Shown here: positions 30,256-37,496 of the stretch, in pieces
Layout of the letters: each line of letters begins with the position of its first letter
Position numbering within the stretch: position 1 is the first letter of the stretch
Assembly: GCA_964546445.1 (NCBI GenBank)
Contig: CAZJJY010000001.1
Location: forward strand, 1 to 51,912
Source of the DNA: CAZJJY01 sp964546445
GTDB taxonomy: Bacteria > Patescibacteriota > Microgenomatia > PFEM01 > JAPLYW01
Direction of reading: 5' to 3'
Length of the DNA stretch: 51,912 bases
The notes under the pieces: model-generated
Told to the model about the DNA's origin: nothing
Database searches by the model: none
The model's input: only the letters and a program-made list of their open reading frames with translations
Program-made: the position numbers and the translations under genes

Positions 30256-31185
30256 ATGAAAAGTTTGGTTCTTATTGACGGACATGCGATTCTTCATCGA
30301 GCTTATCATGCCTTCCCACTGACATTAACGACGAGAAAAGGGGAGATTGTCAATGCTGTTTATGGTTTTACTAGCATGCTTTTAAATGTTTTAGATAATC
30401 TAAAACCTGATTATTTAGCGGTGGCTTTTGATTTACCATATCCTACCTTTCGTCATCATGAATTTATTGGTTATCAAGCTCATCGTCCTGAGTCAGACAA
30501 AGAATTTAGAGACCAAATAAAGCGTGTTTATGAGGTCGTCAAGGCTTTAAATGTTCCTATTTTTACTAAGCGTGGTTTCGAAGCTGACGATGTTATCGGA
30601 ACTCTTTCAAAACAGGCTTCAAAAAAGAAAAATGTAGAGATTATTATTGTTACTGGTGATAAAGACATTATGCAATTGGTTGATAAAAGAGTAAAAGTCT
30701 ATACTCCTCAAAGGGGTTTTACTCAGGCAGAGATTTTTGGTCCTCAAAAAGTTAAAGAACATTTAGGTATTTCTCCTGATAAAATTATTGATTTCAAGGG
30801 TTTAGTTGGTGATCCTTCTGATAATTATCCAGGAGTTTTGGGAGTTGGACCTAAAACAGCTGCTACACTTTTAAATGAATATAAAACTCTTGAAGCTGTC
30901 TATAAAAATATTGATAAAATCAAGCCTTTATTAGCTGAAAAACTTAAAACAGGAAAAGAAAATGCCTTGCTTTCTCAAAAATTAGCCACTATTATCAGAA
31001 ATGTTTCTGTTAAACTTAATTTAAAGGAATGTCAGGTTCATGATTATGATCATCAAAAAATTGAAAGACTCTTTGAAGAATTAGAATTTAAGAGTTTGAT
31101 TAAAAAATTGCCTGGTCAAAAGAAAGAAGAAGAGAAGAAACAAAAAGAGAAAGAAGATAAAAATAAACAAATGCAATTAGTATGA
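30256..31185 (+). CDS. Stand-alone 5'-3' exonuclease (Pol I N-domain/FEN type)
   Basis: A 309-residue nuclease that removes RNA primers and flaps. DGHAILHRAYHAF, VAFDLPYPTFRH, GFEADDVIGTL and VTGDKDIMQLV contain the metal-binding Asp residues of the 5' nuclease family. DFKGLVGDPSDNYPGVLGVGPKTAATLL is the helix-hairpin-helix region. The protein ends in a Lys/Glu-rich tail with no 3'-5' exonuclease or polymerase domain, whereas in most bacteria this domain is fused to Pol I. It is the first of four genes joined by overlap or abutment (nuclease, GT4, Fpg, RecF), three of them for DNA repair. Confidence 0.9.
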   Translation: MKSLVLIDGHAILHRAYHAFPLTLTTRKGEIVNAVYGFTSMLLNVLDNLKPDYLAVAFDLPYPTFRHHEFIGYQAHRPESDKEFRDQIKRVYEVVKALNVPIFTKRGFEADDVIGTLSKQASKKKNVEIIIVTGDKDIMQLVDKRVKVYTPQRGFTQAEIFGPQKVKEHLGISPDKIIDFKGLVGDPSDNYPGVLGVGPKTAATLLNEYKTLEAVYKNIDKIKPLLAEKLKTGKENALLSQKLATIIRNVSVKLNLKECQVHDYDHQKIERLFEELEFKSLIKKLPGQKKEEEKKQKEKEDKNKQMQLV

Positions 31186-32315
31186 AAGTAGCCTTAGTTC
31201 ATGACTACCTTAAAGAATATGGAGGAGCAGAAAGGGTTTTGGAAGCCCTACATGAGATATGGCCAAAAGCCCCTATTTACACCGCTTTTTGTGATCGGGG
31301 ATCTTCGGCTGGTCAAGTTTTTGCCCAAGCTAAAATAGTTGAATCGTGGTTGGCACCATTGTTAAAGTTTAAAAGTTTTTATAGTCCTCTGCGTTTTTTA
31401 GCTCCGATAGTTTGGCGAAGTTTTGATTTTTCTCAATATGATGTGGTAATTGCCTCTGCTTCTTGGTACATTACTCGTGGTTTTAAAGTTGGACCTAAAA
31501 CCAAGGTTTTTTGTTATTGTCATACGCCACCACGTTACCTTTATGGTTATCAGACCTCCTTGGAATGGCAACGTTATTGGCTAGTGCGGGTTTATGCTCT
31601 AATTGTTAACCATTTTTTACGTCTTTACGATTTTCGCTCAGCTCAGACGGTAGATCATTTTATTGTTAATTCTCGCAACACTCAAGGACGAGTAAAGAAA
31701 TTTTATCGTCGCGATTCAAGCATTATTTACCCACCGGCGGAAGTAGAAAAAATCAAAAAAGCGACCTTAGGTTTAAAACAAAAAAACTATTTTTTGGTTG
31801 TTTCTCGGGTAGTTGGAGCCAAGGGAATTGATCTGGCGATTAAAGCTAGTAGCAAGCTCAAAATTCCTTTAAAAATTATTGGTGAAAAAGCTGGTTTACA
31901 TTGGCTAAACCAAGATTTAAAAAATTTAAAGAGTCGTTGGGTTGAATTTACTGGTCGGGTTACGGATCAAGAACTTTATCGTTATTATGGTCAGGCTAAA
32001 GCCTTTTTAGCTTTAGCAACTGATGAAGATTTTGGTATTACGCCGGTTGAAGCTATGGCATCTGGGCGGCCAGTAATTGCTTATCGTGGGGGTGGTTATT
32101 TGGAGTCAGTTTTAGAAGGTAAAACAGGTGAATTTTTTGATTATCCAACAACAGAAAGTTTAATTAAAATTTTAAAGAATTTTAAGGCCAGTAAATATAA
32201 ATCAGAGGATTGTTACCTTCAAGCAAAGAAGTTTAGCAAGGAACGTTTTCAGAAGGAAATAAAAACCTTTGTAGCAAAAAATTATGCCAGAACTACCAGA
32301 AGTAGAAACAATTAG
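31182..32315 (+). CDS. Glycosyltransferase family 4 (GT-B)
   Basis: A 377-residue GT-B glycosyltransferase, probably cytosolic or membrane-associated. The N-domain begins VALVHDYLKEYGGAERVLEAL, a signature of mannosyl- or glucosyl-transferases such as the WbaZ group. The C-domain contains VSRVVGAKGID, then EDFGITPVEAMASGRPVIAY and GGYLESV, where the first Glu of the EX7E motif binds the sugar nucleotide. The acceptor is not predictable. It overlaps the nuclease gene by 4 nt and the fpg gene by 32 nt, so it sits inside a DNA-repair operon for reasons that are not obvious. Confidence 0.87.
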   Translation: MKVALVHDYLKEYGGAERVLEALHEIWPKAPIYTAFCDRGSSAGQVFAQAKIVESWLAPLLKFKSFYSPLRFLAPIVWRSFDFSQYDVVIASASWYITRGFKVGPKTKVFCYCHTPPRYLYGYQTSLEWQRYWLVRVYALIVNHFLRLYDFRSAQTVDHFIVNSRNTQGRVKKFYRRDSSIIYPPAEVEKIKKATLGLKQKNYFLVVSRVVGAKGIDLAIKASSKLKIPLKIIGEKAGLHWLNQDLKNLKSRWVEFTGRVTDQELYRYYGQAKAFLALATDEDFGITPVEAMASGRPVIAYRGGGYLESVLEGKTGEFFDYPTTESLIKILKNFKASKYKSEDCYLQAKKFSKERFQKEIKTFVAKNYARTTRSRNN

Positions 32316-33099
32316 AAGAGATCTTAAAAGTTTAATTTTAAATCTCAAGGTTTTAGATATCTCAACAGATTCTCCAAAACAAGTTCAACCTTCTTTAAAA
32401 GAGGTTAAAAAAGCTCTTTTAGGAAGAAAGATAAAGGATATTAAACGTAGAAGCAAGGTTTTACAAATCTTTTTTAGTAATGGAGTTATTATTCTTATCC
32501 ATCTGAAATTAAACGGAAGACTTTTGGTTAGGGATAAGAGTGATGGAAAAGATAAATGGCAACATATAACTCTTTCTTTATCAAATGATAAAGAGCTTCG
32601 TTTCTCTGATTCGCGTAAATTTGGTTGGTGGAAATTAATCAAAAATAAAGAGGAGTTAGAAAAAGTTTTAAGTGATTTTGGACCAGAGTTTTTAGACGAT
32701 CTTGATTTTGAAAAATTTAAAGAAATTTTATCTTCAACGAGAAGAAATATTAAGGTTATTTTAATGGATCAAAAAGTCATGTCTGGGGTAGGTAATATTT
32801 ATGCTAATGATGCTTTGTTTTTAGCCGGTATCGATCCCAGAAGAACAGCTGATAAGATTTCTTCAGACGAGATAAAGAAACTTTTTAATGCTTTAGAAAA
32901 GGTTTTAAAGGCAGGCCTTAAATACAGAGGGGCTTCTGATCAATATTATTTAGATGCTCGAGGCCAAAAAGGTTCTTACCAAAACCACTTTTTAGTTTAT
33001 GGTAAAACAGGGCAGAAATGTCTTAATTGTCAAGATAAAATAAAAAGAATTGTCGTTGGAGGAAGAGGGACTTTTTATTGTCCTTCTTGTCAAAAATAA
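32284..33099 (+). CDS. mutM: Formamidopyrimidine-DNA glycosylase
   Basis: A 271-residue bifunctional glycosylase/lyase excising 8-oxoguanine and FaPy. The N-terminus MPELPEVETIRR provides catalytic Pro2 and Glu3. Lys58 in the RSKVL segment is the conserved DNA-contacting lysine. VMSGVGNIYANDALFLAGIDP forms the helix-two-turn-helix. The C-terminal zinc finger uses Cys246, Cys249, Cys266 and Cys269. All catalytic parts are present, so it is active in form. The start lies 32 nt inside the glycosyltransferase gene, and recF begins right after its stop codon. Confidence 0.95.
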   Translation: MPELPEVETIRRDLKSLILNLKVLDISTDSPKQVQPSLKEVKKALLGRKIKDIKRRSKVLQIFFSNGVIILIHLKLNGRLLVRDKSDGKDKWQHITLSLSNDKELRFSDSRKFGWWKLIKNKEELEKVLSDFGPEFLDDLDFEKFKEILSSTRRNIKVILMDQKVMSGVGNIYANDALFLAGIDPRRTADKISSDEIKKLFNALEKVLKAGLKYRGASDQYYLDARGQKGSYQNHFLVYGKTGQKCLNCQDKIKRIVVGGRGTFYCPSCQK

Positions 33100-34164
33100 A
33101 TGATTTTAGAAGAATTAAATTTAAAAGATTTTAGAAATTATTCCCAAAAGGAATTTAAATTTAGAACCAATTCAACCTTACTTGTAGGGCAAAATGCAGT
33201 GGGGAAAACGAATATTTTAGAAGCGATTTATCTCTTAGCTACAGGTAAAAGTTTTCGGGCTCAAAAAGGAGAGGAAATGATTCGTTATGGCCATAATCTA
33301 TCCAGATTAAGGGCAAAGATCAGCAATATTGAAGGAGAAGAAGATTTGGAAATTGTTTTAACAACCGGAGAAATTTTAGGGAAAAGAGTTCCTAAAAAAA
33401 GATATTTAGTTAATGGAATTCCAAGACGAATGATGGATTTTGTTGGTAATTTAAGGGTTGTTTACTTTGGCCCAGAAGATTTAAAGATTATTTTAAATAG
33501 TCCTTCAGTCCGTCGAGAATGGTTAGATTATGTTTTAGAACAAGCAGACAAAGAGTACAGAAGAGCAAATCTCTCTTATCAAAAGGGTTTAAGGCAAAGG
33601 AATAAGCTTTTAGAACAGGTTCGTGAACAGGGTAAACCTCGAGGTGTTCTTTTCTTTTGGGATAAGCTTTTAATTGAAAATGGAGGAATTATTAGCAGAA
33701 AAAGAGAGGAATTTATTGATTTTATTAATAGTCAACCTGATTATTTTGGTCAAATAGATGTTATTTATGATAAGAGTATTATTTCTCCACAACGCCTAGA
33801 AAGATATATTGGTAAAGAAATTGCTTCAGGTATGACTTTAGTTGGTCCTCATCGTGATGATTTTGATGTCAAAATAAAAAAAGGAGGGGAAGAAAGAAGC
33901 CTTCATACTTTTGGTTCTAGGGGAGAACAAAGAACAGCCATTTTTAGTTTAAAGTTAGCCGAATTAGAGTTTATGTTTGAAAAAACAAAAGAAAGACCAC
34001 TACTTCTTTTAGATGATATTTTTTCAGAGTTGGATTCTCATCGTCGAGAAAGATTATTAGAAGTCATTCCCAAACAACAAACAATTTTAAGTACAGCCGA
34101 TATAAATTTAGTCGAAAAAGAACATTTAAAGAAGCTGGACGTTATAAAATTGGGAGCAAGTTAG
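33100..34164 (+). CDS. recF: DNA replication and repair protein RecF
   Basis: A 354-residue SMC-like ATPase that loads RecA at gaps with RecO and RecR. Walker A is GQNAVGKT at 30-37. FYFGPEDL-like text (VYFGPEDLKII), RREWLDYVL and GPHRDDFDV are RecF-specific. The signature motif region is TFGSRGEQRTAIFSLKLAE, and Walker B is LLLLDDIFSELD. Length is normal. In many bacteria recF lies between dnaN and gyrB; here it follows mutM with no gap and ends 4 nt inside a convergent small gene. Confidence 0.94.
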   Translation: MILEELNLKDFRNYSQKEFKFRTNSTLLVGQNAVGKTNILEAIYLLATGKSFRAQKGEEMIRYGHNLSRLRAKISNIEGEEDLEIVLTTGEILGKRVPKKRYLVNGIPRRMMDFVGNLRVVYFGPEDLKIILNSPSVRREWLDYVLEQADKEYRRANLSYQKGLRQRNKLLEQVREQGKPRGVLFFWDKLLIENGGIISRKREEFIDFINSQPDYFGQIDVIYDKSIISPQRLERYIGKEIASGMTLVGPHRDDFDVKIKKGGEERSLHTFGSRGEQRTAIFSLKLAELEFMFEKTKERPLLLLDDIFSELDSHRRERLLEVIPKQQTILSTADINLVEKEHLKKLDVIKLGAS

Positions 34165-34436
34165 CCGTTTTTAACTCTTTCAGCTAATTTGCTTAGTTGG
34201 AGGGTAATGCCGACGGCTAAAATGGTGATAATAACGGCGTAAATAAGAAGAGAAATAACGCCTGAACCGACACTAATTTTAGTTTTAATGTAGTCGTTAA
34301 TAAAGGTTTTAATAAGCTCATTCCAAGCTAAAGCGGCGACTAAACCGAAACCAGTCGTTGCTAGTTTTAACATTTGGTTAATAACGGCAATCTGATATTT
34401 CTTTAAATTAGCCTTAGTTTTTTTAATGTGTGTCAT
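34161..34436 (-). CDS. DUF5654-like small membrane protein
   Basis: A 91-residue membrane protein. A basic N-terminus is followed by ATTGFGLVAALAWNELIKTF, a segment typical of the DUF5654 family. A Gly/Ser-rich turn and a second long hydrophobic helix follow (about 58-80). Two membrane spans are predicted. The function is unknown in all members that I know of. It is convergent with recF, overlapping by 4 nt, and divergent from the Fic gene with a 42-nt intergenic space. The call rests on the conserved N-terminal segment recalled from the family. Confidence 0.7.
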   Translation of the reverse strand: MTHIKKTKANLKKYQIAVINQMLKLATTGFGLVAALAWNELIKTFINDYIKTKISVGSGVISLLIYAVIITILAVGITLQLSKLAERVKNG

Positions 34437-34442
34437 TTGGCC

Positions 34443-34471
34443 TTGAAAATTATCTCTAAAAATTAAATAAT
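34443..34471 (+). promoter_or_regulatory. Promoter of the fic gene
   Basis: TTGAAA at 34443-34448, a 17-nt spacer, and AATAAT at 34466-34471. The -10 ends 7 nt before the ATG at 34479, again a leaderless arrangement with no Shine-Dalgarno. Confidence 0.5.
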
Positions 34472-34478
34472 AGAACTG

Positions 34479-35540
34479 ATGTATTCTCCTAAGTTTACCA
34501 TAAATAATGAAATACTAGCCAACATTGGGCTTATTGAAGCGGCGAGAGAAGTAATTGAAAATGCTCCTTTAATCCCCATTTATGAAAGTCGTTTTGTTAA
34601 GGATGCCCTAGTCAGAACAGTTCATCATGGAACTCACCTAGAGGGAAATGATCTTTCTTTAAATGAAGTTAGAAAAGCTATTGAAGGAGAGCAAATAGTA
34701 GCTCGTGAGAGAGATATTCAAGAGGTTATTAATTATCGTAATGTTATAAAGTTTATTGAAGATCAAGAGAAAAAGGACAAGAGCCGTAAGTACACTCAGG
34801 GGATGCTTAAAAAAATTCATGGTTTAACTTGTGATCGTATTCTAGATGGTTTTATAGGGGAATACAGACAAACCCAGGTGGTAGTTAAAAATGGTTTTAC
34901 AGGAGAAGTAACTTTCAGACCACCTCCAGCGGTAGAAGTACCTTTTTTACTGGAAGATTTCTTTGAATGGCTTAATGGTTCTAAAGAAGCTCTGGTTAAT
35001 TCTGTTTTAAAAGCGGGTATAACTCACTATTATTTAGTTGCTGTCCATCCTTTTATTGAAGGAAATGGACGAACCGCTCGTGCTTTTGCTACTTTAGTCT
35101 TATTTTTTGAGAATTATGACATTAGAAAATTCTTTTCTTTAGAAGAATACTTTGATAAAGATGCCGCTTCTTATTATCAAGCTCTAGCTAACGTTTCTAA
35201 CCAATCAGCTGACTTAAATAAGCGTGATTTAACTCCTTGGTTAACTTATTTTACACAAGCAATGGCCGTTGAACTAACTAGAATTAAAGAAAAAATAAAG
35301 AAACTTTCTTCTGATTTGAAGATGAAGAGTAAAATAGGTGCACAAATACCATTAAACGAAAGACAAATGAAAATTATGGAATATTTACAGGTTAATGGTT
35401 CAATCACTACTCCTGAAGCTAGAAAAGTAGCTGTCAAATATTCAGACGATACAATCTTGCGTGACTTTAATTATTTCATTAAAAAAGGTATTCTTAAAAA
35501 AGAAGGTAGGACTAAATCGGCAAGGTATATTTTACGTTAA
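34479..35540 (+). CDS. Fic-family protein with C-terminal winged helix
   Basis: A 353-residue Fic protein, expected to AMPylate a target protein. The catalytic motif HPFIEGNGRTAR starts at His190 and is complete. Near the N-terminus is THLEGND (Glu55), which resembles the inhibitory-helix motif whose Glu blocks ATP binding; the Ser/Thr normally four residues before the Glu is shifted by one. The C-terminal 80 residues read as a winged helix (NERQMKIMEYLQVNGSITTPEA). This autoinhibited Fic-plus-wHTH layout is common in bacteria and archaea and does not need a toxin partner. No antitoxin gene is adjacent; the small membrane protein behind is unlikely to be one. Confidence 0.88.
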   Translation: MYSPKFTINNEILANIGLIEAAREVIENAPLIPIYESRFVKDALVRTVHHGTHLEGNDLSLNEVRKAIEGEQIVARERDIQEVINYRNVIKFIEDQEKKDKSRKYTQGMLKKIHGLTCDRILDGFIGEYRQTQVVVKNGFTGEVTFRPPPAVEVPFLLEDFFEWLNGSKEALVNSVLKAGITHYYLVAVHPFIEGNGRTARAFATLVLFFENYDIRKFFSLEEYFDKDAASYYQALANVSNQSADLNKRDLTPWLTYFTQAMAVELTRIKEKIKKLSSDLKMKSKIGAQIPLNERQMKIMEYLQVNGSITTPEARKVAVKYSDDTILRDFNYFIKKGILKKEGRTKSARYILR

Positions 35541-35558
35541 AAGCTTGTCAAAATTTAA

Positions 35559-35753
35559 ATGAAAACAACAGAACCTCAGTTTCTGTATATGATTCTAATT
35601 TTACCAACCTTGTTTGGTTTAACTTTGATCGGTGAAGGATTAAATAAAGTTTTAAAAGATGAAAAAACAGGTTGGACCTCAATTATTTTTGGAGTATTGT
35701 TCGTTGTTGTCGTCGTCTTTGCTTATTTGTTCTTCTCACAGAATTTAATTTAA
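35559..35753 (+). CDS. Small two-helix membrane protein, unknown function
   Basis: A 64-residue membrane protein with helices at about 9-28 and 40-60, separated by a polar loop of basic and acidic residues (NKVLKDEKTGW). I recognise no family. It lies 18 nt after fic and 1 nt before the DNA ligase gene, so it is probably transcribed with them, but nothing ties it functionally to either. Confidence 0.6.
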   Translation: MKTTEPQFLYMILILPTLFGLTLIGEGLNKVLKDEKTGWTSIIFGVLFVVVVVFAYLFFSQNLI

Positions 35754-35754
35754 A

Positions 35755-37470
35755 ATGAATTTTAAAGTTTTAGCGGATTTCTTTCTGAAATTGGAAAAAA
35801 CTGCCTCAAGAAACGAAATAACAATTATTCTATCAGAACTTCTGAAAAAATCTTCACAAGATGAGGTTGATAAAGTTTGTTATTTATCTTTAGGAAGATT
35901 GGTTCCTGCCTATAAAGGGCTAGAGTTTAATATGGCCGAAAGGTTAATGTTTAAAGCAGTCGCTAAGGCTTTTAAAAGAGAAGAAGGGGAAATAAAGAGT
36001 CTTTTTAAACAAATTGGTGATTTAGGAGAAGTAGTCTTTAGCCTTAAAAAAAATAATGGGAATGGGACTCTTTCAGTAAATAAAGTTTATGATCTTTTAT
36101 ATGAGATTGCTAAAGAAGGAGGTCAGGGTTCAGTAGAAAGAAAAATAGATAAGACAGCTAATCTTCTCTTTAATTTAGATCCACTTTCAGCTAAATATAT
36201 CAGCAGGATTCCCTTAGGAAAATTGAGATTAGGCTTTTCTGAATTAACTATCTTAGATGCTTTATCTTGGATGATTAGTGAAGATAAGGCACAAAGAAAG
36301 TTGATTGAGTCTATCTATAATGTAAGGGCTGATATTGGTCAAATTGCCAAAATTATTAAAGATAAAGGTTTAAAGGGATTAGGGGGTTTTAAAGTACAAT
36401 TGGGAGTTCCAGTAATTTCTGCTCTATGTCAGAGATTAGCTAATACTGAAGAGATGATTAAGAAAATGGGTAAAGTAGCGGCTGAACCTAAATATGATGG
36501 ATCAAGGCTCCAAGTTCATAAAAATGGTCAAGCAATTAACATGTTTACCAGGAATCTAGAGAATATAACTGATATGTTTCCCGATATAGACAAGGGAGTA
36601 AGGGAAGAGATTAAGACAAAATCGGTTATCTTAGATGGAGAAGCGATTGGCGTTGATCCTAAGACTGGTAAGTTTCTTCCGTTTCAAGAAACGATTAAAA
36701 GAAAAAGGAAATATGGAGTTGGCGAAAAAACAAAAGAGATCCCTTTGAAGTATTTTGTTTTTGATATTTTATATAAAGATGGAAAAGATTTACTGAACCT
36801 ACCTTTTAATAAAAGAAGAGAAATGTTAAAAAGGTTAGTTAAAAATGATAATAAAGTTGTTTGTTTGTCTCCTCAAATGGTAACTCAAAGTCCAAATGAA
36901 CTAAGGAAATTTCATAAAGAACAAATAAAAAAAGGTTTAGAAGGGGTAGTAATCAAAAAATGGGAAGCTCCTTATGATTCAGGTAAGCGTGGCTATACTT
37001 GGGTAAAATTTAAACAAGAGGAAGGTAAAAAAGGCGGTGGTTTAGCTGATACCTTAGACTGTGTTGTCATGGGCTACTATAAAGGGAAGGGGAGAAGGGC
37101 AAAATTTGGTATTGGTGGATTTCTAGTAGGTGTGAAGGAAAAACAAACAAATGATCAGATTTTAACTATTTCTAAAGTTGGGACTGGTTTATCTGATGAG
37201 CAATGGAGAGAAATGAGAGATCGATGCGATAAGGTTAAGACAGAAAAAAAACCAAAGCAGTACAATATTAATAAGAATTTGAATCCAGATCTATGGTGTT
37301 TACCAAAAATTGTTGTTGAAATTGAAGCAGATAATATCACCAAATCGCCCATTCATGCGGCTAAATTAGCCTTAAGATTCCCCCGTTTAGTTCGTTTCAG
37401 AGATGATAAGAGTCCTTCTCAAACGAGTGATCTTAAAGAAGTCCAGAAACTTTTTGATCTACAAAAATAG
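35755..37470 (+). CDS. lig: ATP-dependent DNA ligase, archaeal LigI-type
   Basis: A 571-residue ligase with an N-terminal DNA-binding domain (about 1-215), an adenylation domain and an OB domain. Motif I is EPKYDGSR, with Lys246 as the adenylation site. Motif III is YFVFDILYKDG, motif IV is GLEGVVIKKW, and motif V is YTWVKFK. ILDGEAIGVD is the conserved strand before motif III. Most bacteria seal replication nicks with NAD-dependent LigA, and bacterial ATP ligases are usually short LigD/LigC types; the full three-domain form is characteristic of archaea and eukaryotes. It starts 1 nt after the small membrane gene. Whether LigA also exists cannot be judged from this window. Confidence 0.92.
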   Translation: MNFKVLADFFLKLEKTASRNEITIILSELLKKSSQDEVDKVCYLSLGRLVPAYKGLEFNMAERLMFKAVAKAFKREEGEIKSLFKQIGDLGEVVFSLKKNNGNGTLSVNKVYDLLYEIAKEGGQGSVERKIDKTANLLFNLDPLSAKYISRIPLGKLRLGFSELTILDALSWMISEDKAQRKLIESIYNVRADIGQIAKIIKDKGLKGLGGFKVQLGVPVISALCQRLANTEEMIKKMGKVAAEPKYDGSRLQVHKNGQAINMFTRNLENITDMFPDIDKGVREEIKTKSVILDGEAIGVDPKTGKFLPFQETIKRKRKYGVGEKTKEIPLKYFVFDILYKDGKDLLNLPFNKRREMLKRLVKNDNKVVCLSPQMVTQSPNELRKFHKEQIKKGLEGVVIKKWEAPYDSGKRGYTWVKFKQEEGKKGGGLADTLDCVVMGYYKGKGRRAKFGIGGFLVGVKEKQTNDQILTISKVGTGLSDEQWREMRDRCDKVKTEKKPKQYNINKNLNPDLWCLPKIVVEIEADNITKSPIHAAKLALRFPRLVRFRDDKSPSQTSDLKEVQKLFDLQK

Positions 37471-37481
37471 GTTCTAATTTA

Positions 37482-37490
37482 TGCTAATAT
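37482..37490 (+). promoter_or_regulatory. Extended -10 promoter, TGCTAATAT
   Basis: TG-C-TAATAT ends 6 nt before the ATG of the P-type ATPase gene at 37497. No -35 and no Shine-Dalgarno. A leaderless mRNA is inferred. Confidence 0.55.
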
Positions 37491-37496
37491 TAACAT

